A DNA stretch of 20,191 nucleotides from Ktedonobacter sp. 13_1_20CM_4_53_11 (GTDB lineage Bacteria > Chloroflexota > Ktedonobacteria > Ktedonobacterales > Ktedonobacteraceae), in assembly GCA_001919995.1 (NCBI GenBank), contig MNIY01000113.1, positions 1 to 20,191 on the forward strand, read 5' to 3'. Below the pieces are notes generated by a model. The model saw nothing but the letters and a program-made list of their open reading frames with translations. It had not been told where the DNA came from and searched no databases. A program made the translations under genes and the position numbers. This document shows positions 12,654-20,191 of this stretch, in pieces; positions within the stretch are counted from its first letter, which is position 1; every line of letters starts with the position of its first letter.

Positions 12654-13010
12654 AAATACAAATGAATACCTTGAAAGCTATGAACAGGAAAAGTACACGT
12701 CTTTGCAACGGAAACAGAGAGTCGGAACAGGTGGAAACCGATACCTGAGCAGTCGTAGAATGGTCCTGGGAGCCAGAGCACAAACATCCAGCAGATGAAT
12801 ATTCTGCAACAATTAGTAGTCTCTTGCGGAACGTCCCCCGTTATCGAGGACAGGATATCATCCATTCATTTTCACAGGTGGATTGTATCCGGCAATGAGG
12901 GATTATTCATTATGTGCCCATCAAGGGCATGAAGGATAATCTGAACAAGGGTGGTACCACGAAAGCTTTACGCCTCTCGTCCCTATAGTGGGAAGAGTGG
13001 CGTTTTTTTA
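12654..13010 (+). ncRNA. tRNA-Trp T-box riboregulatory leader
   Basis: The leader shows the T-box parts in order. Stem I carries AGTA (12692-12695), the AGAGAG bulge, a GGTGG-type distal loop (about 12730-12735) and the specifier codon TGG (12761-12763) after GAA. A small stem III, TGCCC/GGGCA, lies at 12915-12929. The T-box sequence AAGGGTGGTACCACG is at 12947-12961, whose UGGN pairs with the 3' end of uncharged tRNA, and the terminator follows. T-boxes sense the charging ratio of their tRNA; uncharged tRNA-Trp stabilises the antiterminator and lets transcription enter trpS. The N of UGGN is U, which pairs with A73, or by wobble with the G73 normal for bacterial tRNA-Trp. Confidence 0.92.
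12971..13010 (+). terminator. T-box-controlled terminator
   Basis: CGCCTCTCGTCCC and GGGAAGAGTGGCG form an 11-of-13-pair stem followed by seven T residues. The 5' arm contains the CTCGTCCC stretch usual in T-box terminators. Confidence 0.9.
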
Positions 13011-13051
13011 TTGCTGTTGTACGCATTACCATGATGGAGGAATGAGCAATC

Positions 13052-14101
13052 ATGCCAGTTGAGACAAATCAGAACATCAAGCCTGAATTAAGCAGGTTAA
13101 GTACGGAGACACAAGTGAAAAAGCGCGTTTTCTCCGGTGTGCAGCCAACCGGTAATCTCCACTTAGGCAACTATCTGGGGGCTATACGCAACTGGGTAGC
13201 AGTACAGGCAGAGTATGATAACATTTTCTGCATTGTCGACCTGCACGCCATTACTGTACCCATTGATCCACAAGAGTTACACCTGAGCATCAGGCAACTC
13301 GCGGCACTCTACCTTGCCTGCGGGCTGGATACACGCTATTGCAAGCTGTTTGTCCAGTCGCATGTCCGCCAGCACGCTGAGATGAGCTGGATCATGAACT
13401 GCTACACCCCGTTGGGTTGGTTGAACCGCATGACCCAATTCAAATCGAAGGCAGGCGAGAATGTGGAATCCGTCAGCGCAGGTCTCTACTGCTATCCTAC
13501 GTTGATGGCTTGCGACATTTTACTGTATCAAACCAATCTTGTGCCGGTAGGAGACGATCAACGTCAGCATATCGAGTTTACACGCGACCTGGCGCAACGC
13601 TTCAACAGTTTGTATGGGCAGCAGGTGTTCACCATTCCAGAGCCGCAAATACGCGAGGTAGGTGCGCGCATCATGGCCCTTGATGATCCAACCAACAAGA
13701 TGAGCAAGAGCGATCCAAATGACAATTCTCGTATCAATCTGCTTGATGATCCAAAGACGATCAAAAAGAAGATTGCGCGGGCCACAACGGACTCGTTACG
13801 CCTGGTGACATTTGATCCCGAGAGGCCGGGAATAACCAATTTGTTGACCATCTACCAGTTGTTGACGGGAAAGTCTGAGCAAGAGATTGAGGCAGAATTT
13901 GCAGGAAAAGGGTATGGCGACTTTAAGGCCGCTCTTACCGAACAGTTGATAGCAACTCTCGAACCAATCCAGGAACGCTATCGTGCGTTGATGAATGACC
14001 TGCCCACCTTGGAGGCAATCCTCAAGCAGGGAGCAGACGAAGTGCGCCCGATGGCAGAGGCTACACTACAACATGTTAAAAATGTAGTAGGACTGGGATA
14101 G
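13052..14101 (+). CDS. trpS: tryptophanyl-tRNA synthetase
   Basis: A 349-residue class I aminoacyl-tRNA synthetase that charges tRNA-Trp. The HIGH-type motif is PTGNLHLGNYLG (32-43) and the second signature is KMSKS (216-220) in NKMSKSDPND. GDDQRQHIEFTRDLAQRFN is the typical TrpRS substrate-pocket segment. An N-terminal tail of about 23 polar residues precedes the core. GGAGG lies about 11 bases before the ATG. It is the first gene after the T-box and its stop is only 16 bases from trpE, so it appears to be the promoter-proximal gene of the trp operon. Confidence 0.97.
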   Translation: MPVETNQNIKPELSRLSTETQVKKRVFSGVQPTGNLHLGNYLGAIRNWVAVQAEYDNIFCIVDLHAITVPIDPQELHLSIRQLAALYLACGLDTRYCKLFVQSHVRQHAEMSWIMNCYTPLGWLNRMTQFKSKAGENVESVSAGLYCYPTLMACDILLYQTNLVPVGDDQRQHIEFTRDLAQRFNSLYGQQVFTIPEPQIREVGARIMALDDPTNKMSKSDPNDNSRINLLDDPKTIKKKIARATTDSLRLVTFDPERPGITNLLTIYQLLTGKSEQEIEAEFAGKGYGDFKAALTEQLIATLEPIQERYRALMNDLPTLEAILKQGADEVRPMAEATLQHVKNVVGLG

Positions 14102-14117
14102 TTATGCAAGGACAATT

Positions 14118-15755
14118 ATGTATTATCCAACGTTCGACGAAGTCAGACAATTGAGAGCAGCAGAAACAGCGCCTGCTGTCGAGAAATCAGGACGGCCACT
14201 CCTGCCACTCTACTGTGATATCCTGGCCGATCTGGAGACGCCCGTCTCGGCTTACTGCAAAGCAGCTCAAGGACCATACAGTTTTCTCCTGGAGAGTGTC
14301 ACCGGTGGCGAGCGTGTTGGTCGCTATTCATTTATTGGATTTGACCCTTACATGGTCATGATCCACCGTGGAGAAAGGGCAACCATCTATCGAATGAAGG
14401 GAACGCTTTGGCGCGATATACCAGGCGCACCTTCCGCAACGATGGCCTCCAGCAGCGAGGATATTCCCTGTCACGACCCATTAAGCTTCATTGAGGCCGA
14501 ACTTGGGCAATATCGCCTTGTAACACCTGATGGAGTCTTTCAGAATGACCTGCCACGTTTTCATGGTGGTGCCGTCGGCTACCTTTCCTACGAAGCCGCA
14601 GCACGTTTTGAACATCTTCCGGTACCTGAGAAAAACGAGCTTGAACTGCCGCTAGCAGTCTTCTGTTTGACCGAAACGGTGCTGGTTTTCGATCACGTCA
14701 AACACCACGCCAGGATTGTCACTCACCTGCACCTCGATGCGCCGGACATAGATGCCGAATACCGGCGTGGGAAAGACATCCTCGAGACTATCAAAAAACG
14801 ATTGCAACAACCAGTACGTTTGCCAGAGGAACCCGCTCCTCTTACCGACACGGCGGCATTACAGGTGACCTCTAACCGCATGCAGGGCGAGTTTGAGGAT
14901 ATGGTACGTCGTTCTATAGACTATATCAAGGCAGGTGATGTCTTTCAGGTTGTGCCATCGCAACGGCTCAGTCGCCATGTCAACGCTGCACCATTCACCA
15001 TCTACCGCGCCTTGCGTGCCATCAATCCTTCTCCGTATATGTTCTACCTTGACATGCATGACTTCTACATCGTCGGAGCATCACCTGAATTACTGGTTCG
15101 CTACGAGGATAACGAAGTGACCATTCGGCCAATAGCTGGAACACGTCCACGGGGAACCGATAGTCAACGCGATAAAGATTTCGCGCAGGAACTACAGAGC
15201 GATCCCAAGGAGCGCGCCGAGCATATCATGCTGGTTGACCTCGCGCGGAATGACGTAGGAAGGGTGAGTACGCCTGGTAGTATCCAGGTCAGCGAATTGA
15301 TGGAGATCGAACGCTATTCGCATGTGATGCATTTAGTTTCCAACATCACAGGCCAGCTGCGTGACGACCTGTCTCCTTATGACGCGCTCAGGGCTGGTTT
15401 TCCCGCGGGAACGGTATCTGGCGCGCCCAAAATAAGGGCCATGGAAATCATTAATGAATTAGAGGAAGAACAGCGAGGCGTCTACGCCGGTGCGGTAGGC
15501 TATTTTAGCCACTCCGGAAACCAGGAGACGGCGATTGCCCTGCGTACGATGGTCATTAAAAATGGTCGCGCCTATATACAAGCAGGTTGTGGCGTTGTTG
15601 CTGACTCAGACCCCGCGGCCGAATACCAGGAGAGCTTGAATAAAGCCCGGGCTTTACTTCGTGCCCTTGACGAGGCCGAGTTCATCGCCGATGAACGTAG
15701 ACGCTCTTCACTGCTTGAAAGAAGGACTACTCAAGAGCAGGCAGCAGTTGTATAA
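14118..15755 (+). CDS. trpE: anthranilate synthase component I
   Basis: A 545-residue chorismate-utilising enzyme; with TrpG it makes anthranilate from chorismate and glutamine. The tryptophan feedback site LLES (57-60) is present, so allosteric inhibition is expected in addition to T-box control. Active-site blocks are visible: IRPIAGTRPRG, ERAEHIMLVDLARNDVGRV, HVMHLVSNITG and the PAGTVSGAPKIRAMEII signature near the C-terminus. AAGGA lies six bases before ATG 14118. The C-terminal tail after YQESLNKARALLRAL adds about 30 charged residues. Confidence 0.97.
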   Translation: MYYPTFDEVRQLRAAETAPAVEKSGRPLLPLYCDILADLETPVSAYCKAAQGPYSFLLESVTGGERVGRYSFIGFDPYMVMIHRGERATIYRMKGTLWRDIPGAPSATMASSSEDIPCHDPLSFIEAELGQYRLVTPDGVFQNDLPRFHGGAVGYLSYEAAARFEHLPVPEKNELELPLAVFCLTETVLVFDHVKHHARIVTHLHLDAPDIDAEYRRGKDILETIKKRLQQPVRLPEEPAPLTDTAALQVTSNRMQGEFEDMVRRSIDYIKAGDVFQVVPSQRLSRHVNAAPFTIYRALRAINPSPYMFYLDMHDFYIVGASPELLVRYEDNEVTIRPIAGTRPRGTDSQRDKDFAQELQSDPKERAEHIMLVDLARNDVGRVSTPGSIQVSELMEIERYSHVMHLVSNITGQLRDDLSPYDALRAGFPAGTVSGAPKIRAMEIINELEEEQRGVYAGAVGYFSHSGNQETAIALRTMVIKNGRAYIQAGCGVVADSDPAAEYQESLNKARALLRALDEAEFIADERRRSSLLERRTTQEQAAVV

Positions 15756-15804
15756 GAGATTGATCTGGCGTTCCTGAATTAAGCGCCCAGCGTGGGAGGC
15801 TGTT

Positions 15805-16434
15805 ATGCTGTTATTGATCGATAATTACGATAGTTTTACCTACAACCTGTACCAGTATCTGGCGGAACTTGGGGCAGAAATTACGGTATACCGGAACGAC
15901 AGGGTGACGTTAGAGCAAATAGAGGCAATGCAGCCTGATCACATTGTTATATCGCCAGGGCCCTGTACTCCGAACGAAGCAGGGCTGTCCTGCCAGATCA
16001 TCAATACTTTTGGGTCGCACATACCCATATTGGGAGTGTGCCTGGGACACCAGGCCATTGGTCAAGTCTACGGGGGAAAGATTGTACGAGCGCCAGAACC
16101 AATGCATGGTAAAACGACCGTAGTATTTCACCGGGGACAAGGAGTGTTCCAAAACCTTCCCATGCCATTTTCGGCCAATCGTTATCATAGCCTCATCGTT
16201 GAGCGTTCCACTCTCCCGAATGAACTGGAGATCACCGCCGAGACGGCGGAGGGACTGATCATGGGTCTGCGGCACCGTACCTACCTTGTCGAAGGTGTAC
16301 AGTTCCATCCCGAGTCGATCATGACTCCAGCTGGGAAAGACCTGTTACGGAACTTTTTAGCATACAATGGGCAATGCAGGATGCAGCTCCAAAGTACACA
16401 CAATGAAAGCTCCATAGAGAGGAACAAGCAATGA
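15805..16434 (+). CDS. trpG: anthranilate synthase component II (glutamine amidotransferase)
   Basis: A 209-residue class I glutamine amidotransferase. The triad is visible: Cys79 in [10 protein letters not shown], and His168 and Glu170 in [24 protein letters not shown] (7-19) is the usual start of TrpG/PabA proteins. It supplies ammonia to TrpE and may also serve p-aminobenzoate synthesis, as in organisms with one shared subunit. GGGAGG precedes the start. The 49-base gap after trpE shows no terminator. The C-terminal ~20 residues are a polar extension, and the stop overlaps the trpD start as ATGA. Confidence 0.96.
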   Translation: MLLLIDNYDSFTYNLYQYLAELGAEITVYRNDRVTLEQIEAMQPDHIVISPGPCTPNEAGLSCQIINTFGSHIPILGVCLGHQAIGQVYGGKIVRAPEPMHGKTTVVFHRGQGVFQNLPMPFSANRYHSLIVERSTLPNELEITAETAEGLIMGLRHRTYLVEGVQFHPESIMTPAGKDLLRNFLAYNGQCRMQLQSTHNESSIERNKQ

Positions 16435-17474
16435 TTCGTGAAGCAATCGCCCACATCGTAGCTGGCGCCACCCTCAGCGAAGACGAGGCAGCGGCAGTAA
16501 TGGAGGAAATTATGTCTGGCGTCGCCACTCAGGCACAAATGGGAGCGTTTCTCACCGCTTTGCGCCTCCGCCCAGGTGGCGAAACCGTCGCAGAGATCGC
16601 GGGATTGGCGCGTATCATGCGAGAAAAAGCCGTGCAGGTTCACCTGGTGGAGCGCGTTTCAACGCACGCTCTAGATACTTGCGGCACTGGTGGCGATGGA
16701 GCGGGTACCTTTAATGTCTCAACAGCAGCAGGTATCCTGGCTGCCGCGGCAGGAGCCTCTGTAGCAAAACATGGTAACCGTTCCGCCACGAGCCTCTGCG
16801 GAAGTGCCGACGTGCTGGAGGCTCTCGGTGCACGCATTGATCTTGGCCCTGAGCAGGTGGCCCGTTGTGTCCAGGAGGTTGGGTTTGGCTTTATGTTTGC
16901 CCCGGCCTATCACCCTGCCATGAAACATGTCGGACCAACGCGTCGAGAGATTGGCATCCGGACAGTTTTCAATATCCTTGGACCGCTGACAAATCCCGCT
17001 CACGCTCGCTACCAGGTACTGGGCGTAGCCGACGGCTCCTTATTGCGCAAGATGGGTGAGGTTTTGCTCCACCTCGGCTGTCAGCACGCCTTGATTATTC
17101 ATGGAGAAGACGGCATCGACGAATGTTCGTTAAGTGCGCCAACACGCATCTGTGAGGTGCGCAGCGGCCAGGAACTACGGGAGTATGTCATCACCCCGGA
17201 GGAGGTCGGCCTCACCAGCATTACTGACCATCAGCCATTCCACGGTGGTGACCCGGCCTATAACGCCAGTATGCTTCGCTCTTTGTTGAGCGAATACAAA
17301 GCTGATCCTGCCACTGATATGGTGTGTCTGAACACAGGTGCAGCTTTGTTAGCCAACGAACAGGTTGCATCACTGCGCGAGGGGATCAATCTGGCACGTG
17401 CCACCTTGCAAGATGGCAAGGCAAAACAGAAACTACAGGACGTTATTGCCTGTTCTCGCGCTTTGAGCAGTTGA
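16431..17474 (+). CDS. trpD: anthranilate phosphoribosyltransferase
   Basis: A 347-residue enzyme that transfers phosphoribose from PRPP to anthranilate. The PRPP/phosphate loop CGTGGDG (84-90), followed by TFNVSTAAG, and KHGNRSATS (113-121) are complete. [10 protein letters not shown] is the usual central motif. The start codon overlaps the trpG stop (ATGA), indicating translational coupling. The protein is separate, not fused to TrpG as in enterobacteria. Confidence 0.97.
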   Translation: MIREAIAHIVAGATLSEDEAAAVMEEIMSGVATQAQMGAFLTALRLRPGGETVAEIAGLARIMREKAVQVHLVERVSTHALDTCGTGGDGAGTFNVSTAAGILAAAAGASVAKHGNRSATSLCGSADVLEALGARIDLGPEQVARCVQEVGFGFMFAPAYHPAMKHVGPTRREIGIRTVFNILGPLTNPAHARYQVLGVADGSLLRKMGEVLLHLGCQHALIIHGEDGIDECSLSAPTRICEVRSGQELREYVITPEEVGLTSITDHQPFHGGDPAYNASMLRSLLSEYKADPATDMVCLNTGAALLANEQVASLREGINLARATLQDGKAKQKLQDVIACSRALSS

Positions 17475-17482
17475 GGTGACCC

Positions 17483-18961
17483 ATGTTTCTCAACCAGATT
17501 GTGACCCAAACGCTGAAAGACCTGGAACAGCGCAAAAAAGCATGCTCACCCTCGGAGATGATGCTCCATGCGGTCGCTCAACCCCCCCCACGTGACCTGT
17601 TGGAGGCCCTCCACACCAGGAGGGTTGTGGACACTGCGATAGGCGGTACTGTTACAAGTAATCAAACGCAGGTACATCTGATCGCGGAGGTGAAACGGGC
17701 ATCACCCTCCAAAGGGTTGCTAGCGCCACACTTCGACCCGGTGGCTCTCGCACGTATCTATGCAATGCATGGTGCTACTGCCATCTCTGTTCTAACTGAA
17801 CCTCACTTCTTTCTTGGCTCATTGCAGCACTTGAGGGCAATTAAAGAAGTGGTGAGCATTCCTGTGCTGCGAAAAGATTTCATTGTAGATGAATACCAGG
17901 TCTACGAGGCACGAGCATGGGGTGCGGATGCCATACTGCTCATCTGCGCTATCCTCAACGATGAACAACTCAAGCGCCTGCTTCACGTTGCCCATGATCA
18001 AGGTATGCATTGCCTGGTAGAAGTGCATAGCGCCGAGGAGGCACAGCGGGCTGTGGCAGCCGGTGCTCAAATCATTGGGGTGAACAGCCGCGACCTCGTG
18101 ACCTTTCGCATGAACCCCTATCTCATGCGAGAACTACGCTCCACCATCCCGGCAGACCGTGTAGTTGTTGCTGAAAGCGGTATCCATTCCGCAGCAGACG
18201 CCCGTCGGCTAGCTCGCTATGACGTCCATGCAATGCTGGTAGGCGAGTCGCTGGTAAAATCTCAGGATATACCGGGACAGATGCGCTCATTATTGGAAGG
18301 AGCAAACCAAAGTGCCCAGGTCAAAATATGTGGCTTACGCACACAGGTACACCTGAATGCTGCGATAGAAGCTGGCGCAGATATGCTCGGTCTCATGTTT
18401 TACGAGCCGAGTCATCGATACATAAAGCCAGCACAGGTAAAAATGCTGCTAGAAGACACGCGTTTCTCCTCTTCACCTGGAGATGAACAGGCTGCACCTG
18501 ATCTTGTTGGTGTCTTCGTCAATAAGGAAGCTGACTTTATCAACGAGGTTGTTGAACAGGTCGGGCTACACTTTGTACAGTTGCATGGCAATGAACCACC
18601 AGACTTCTGCCAGTTCATCAAGCGCCCCATCATCAAGGCGCTTCAACTCGCTGATAATAAGGACTACGGCCTGGTCAAAGCCTATCAAAAGGCTGCGTGG
18701 CGCATTCTGCTCGATACACCTTCTAGCGCCTGGGGTGGAACAGGCGCGACACACAATTGGAATCTTGCACGCCTCGTGGCACAGGATAGCCCTATCATAC
18801 TGGCCGGGGGCCTGGCACCAGAGAATGTGGCGGAGGCAATTTCCCGCGTTCGACCATGGGGTGTCGACGTCAGCAGCGGGGTAGAGACCAACAAAACCAA
18901 AGATGTGGCAAAGATACAGGCATTCATTAAGAACGTGCGCATGAGTGCCGCGATACATTGA
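17483..18961 (+). CDS. trpCF: bifunctional indole-3-glycerol-phosphate synthase / phosphoribosylanthranilate isomerase (TrpC-TrpF fusion)
   Basis: A 492-residue fusion of two TIM barrels. Residues 1-275 are TrpC (IGPS) with EVKRASPSKG (69-78), LRKDFIVDEYQ (129-139), GVNSRDL (199-205) and AESGI (230-234). Residues 278-492 are TrpF (PRAI) with the catalytic Cys283 in VKICGLRT, QLHGNE (366-371), general-acid Asp411 in LLDTPSSAWGGTG and GVDVSSGVE (460-468). The enzymes catalyse consecutive steps, isomerisation first and then ring closure, although the domains stand in TrpC-TrpF order as in Escherichia coli. The start follows GAGGTGA, which overlaps the trpD stop. A run of eight C residues near 17582 lies in the TrpC part, and the frame stays intact there. 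Confidence 0.96.
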   Translation: MFLNQIVTQTLKDLEQRKKACSPSEMMLHAVAQPPPRDLLEALHTRRVVDTAIGGTVTSNQTQVHLIAEVKRASPSKGLLAPHFDPVALARIYAMHGATAISVLTEPHFFLGSLQHLRAIKEVVSIPVLRKDFIVDEYQVYEARAWGADAILLICAILNDEQLKRLLHVAHDQGMHCLVEVHSAEEAQRAVAAGAQIIGVNSRDLVTFRMNPYLMRELRSTIPADRVVVAESGIHSAADARRLARYDVHAMLVGESLVKSQDIPGQMRSLLEGANQSAQVKICGLRTQVHLNAAIEAGADMLGLMFYEPSHRYIKPAQVKMLLEDTRFSSSPGDEQAAPDLVGVFVNKEADFINEVVEQVGLHFVQLHGNEPPDFCQFIKRPIIKALQLADNKDYGLVKAYQKAAWRILLDTPSSAWGGTGATHNWNLARLVAQDSPIILAGGLAPENVAEAISRVRPWGVDVSSGVETNKTKDVAKIQAFIKNVRMSAAIH

Positions 18962-19034
18962 GATGCGTAGCCACAACTTTTTATTTCTTGTATTTTCTCC
19001 ACCGTAAATCCATAAACTGAAAGGCAATAGAACT

Positions 19035-20191
19035 TTGCAAACATATCACACAAAAGAAGCAGGGACATATCAGCATAACCTCTACCCCGACGAGCGTGGC
19101 CGTTTTGGCCCCTTCGGAGGGAAGTTTGTTCCCGAAAGCTTGATGGCGGCCCTCTCAGAGTTAGAAGCGGCGTATCTCGATGCATCTAACGACCCTGGCT
19201 TCCAACTCGAGCTACAAGCACAGCTTTCCACTTTTGTCGGGCGCCCAACAGCGCTCCATTATGTGCCGCGCTTCTCGCAAATGGTCGCACCCAACATCAA
19301 AGTGTACCTCAAACGCGAAGACCTGGCACACACAGGTGCTCACAAAATTAACAACGCGCTGGGTCAGGGTTTGCTGGCCAGGCGTATGGGCAAGAAACGC
19401 ATCATTGCCGAAACTGGCGCTGGTCAACACGGCGTTGCGACCGCTACCGTCTGCGCCATGCTCGGACTTGAATGTATTGTCTATATGGGCGAGATCGATA
19501 TTCAACGCCAATCGCTCAACGTGTTCCGCATGAAGTTACTCGGAGCTGAGGTTCGCTCGGTCGGCAGCGGCAGTCGTACATTGAAAGATGCCATTAATGA
19601 GGCAATTCGTGACTGGGTCACCAATGTTGAGACAACCTTCTACCTTATCGGGTCAGCGGTTGGGCCGCACCCCTACCCGCGTATCGTGCGGAACTTCCAG
19701 GCCATTATTGGCGAAGAGGCACGCAAACAGGTTCTCGCACATGAGGGACGCATGCCTGATATGGTCGTTGCTTGTGTAGGTGGCGGCAGTAATGCTATTG
19801 GTATATTCTATCCCTTCGCTGGCGTATTAGATGTTCAACTGCTAGGGGTGGAAGCTGGAGGGACCAGTCTGGAAGCGGGGCAGCATGCGGCAACATTAGT
19901 AGCAGGTAGACCAGGGATACTTCATGGAGCAATGAGTTATCTCCTGCAAAATGGCGATGGGCAGGTACTGGATACACACAGCATTTCAGCCGGGCTCGAT
20001 TATCCCAGTGTAGGGCCTGAGCATAGCTATATGAAAGAGACGGGCCGCGCAACCTACGTTTCAGCCAACGATGCAACTGCACTGCGCGGATTACAAGCAT
20101 TGAGCCAGAGTGAAGGCATCATCCCGGCGTTGGAACCAGCACACGCCCTGGGATACCTGCTGGAAATGGGGAATCGTAGGGAGATTCCCGA
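19035..20191 (+). CDS. trpB: tryptophan synthase beta chain (cut by right edge)
   Basis: The frame is open to the window end (385 full codons of about 400). It joins indole and serine using PLP. The PLP lysine is Lys104 in [31 protein letters not shown] and the phosphate site GGGSNA follow, then [13 protein letters not shown]. No ATG precedes the conserved [14 protein letters not shown] block after the in-frame TAA at 19005. The best start is TTG 19035, with AAGG about 10 bases upstream. The first downstream ATG (in LMAAL) would remove conserved residues. The gap after trpC-trpF is 73 bases, without a terminator or promoter that I can see. trpA is expected next. Confidence 0.95.
   Translation, partial: MQTYHTKEAGTYQHNLYPDERGRFGPFGGKFVPESLMAALSELEAAYLDASNDPGFQLELQAQLSTFVGRPTALHYVPRFSQMVAPNIKVYLKREDLAHTGAHKINNALGQGLLARRMGKKRIIAETGAGQHGVATATVCAMLGLECIVYMGEIDIQRQSLNVFRMKLLGAEVRSVGSGSRTLKDAINEAIRDWVTNVETTFYLIGSAVGPHPYPRIVRNFQAIIGEEARKQVLAHEGRMPDMVVACVGGGSNAIGIFYPFAGVLDVQLLGVEAGGTSLEAGQHAATLVAGRPGILHGAMSYLLQNGDGQVLDTHSISAGLDYPSVGPEHSYMKETGRATYVSANDATALRGLQALSQSEGIIPALEPAHALGYLLEMGNRREIP

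Noticed and set aside
12541..12798. 85-residue plus-strand frame over the trpS leader
   Set aside because: It covers the terminator hairpin, the promoter and stem I of the T-box; RNA structure explains the sequence better than coding.
17582..17589. Run of eight C residues in trpC as a phase-variation tract or frameshift
   Set aside because: The frame continues normally on both sides with conserved TrpC sequence; no evidence of slippage.

Overview
The window looks like chromosomal DNA from a moderate-GC, soil-type bacterium, most consistent with the class Ktedonobacteria (Chloroflexota). This is an inference from gene style: a Ser/Thr kinase N-terminus with an ADVY glycine loop, a tRNA-Trp T-box leader, a class III/IV-type PHA synthase with a short partner subunit, and O-antigen-ligase-like and PIG-V-like membrane proteins without LPS genes. 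No rRNA, tRNA, CRISPR array, transposase or phage gene was seen.

Positions 1-12401 are read almost entirely on the minus strand. From the left edge: the N-terminus of a Ser/Thr kinase-like protein (off the edge), a small DUF3307-type membrane protein, an O-antigen-ligase-like polymerase, a glutamate-1-semialdehyde-aminomutase-like aminotransferase, a DtxR-type metalloregulator, and then a polyhydroxyalkanoate (PHA) neighbourhood. In transcription order (right to left) that neighbourhood holds a phasin, a PhaE/PhaR-like subunit, PHA synthase PhaC, the 37-residue C-terminal remnant of a PhaB-type reductase, acetyl-CoA synthetase, and a PhaJ/MaoC (R)-enoyl-CoA hydratase. A PIG-V-like mannosyltransferase ends the minus-strand block. 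Several of these units are separated by long perfect hairpins followed closely by the next sigma-70-type promoter.

Positions 12551-20191 are read on the plus strand: a consensus promoter, a tRNA-Trp T-box leader with UGG specifier, then trpS-trpE-trpG-trpD-trpC/F(fused)-trpB (cut by the right edge). Gaps are short or overlapping and no other leader was seen, so one T-box probably controls both tryptophan charging and biosynthesis.

The most interesting points are these. (1) The phasin and phaJ promoters share a TTGACA-17-TAnAAT-type promoter overlaid with the same GCATATAGATG element, suggesting a local PHA regulator. (2) A decayed phaB tail sits in the acsA leader while PhaJ is intact, suggesting a changed monomer supply. 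(3) Two short ATGA-overlapping reading frames lead into phaJ. (4) trpS and the trp operon are coupled under one T-box.
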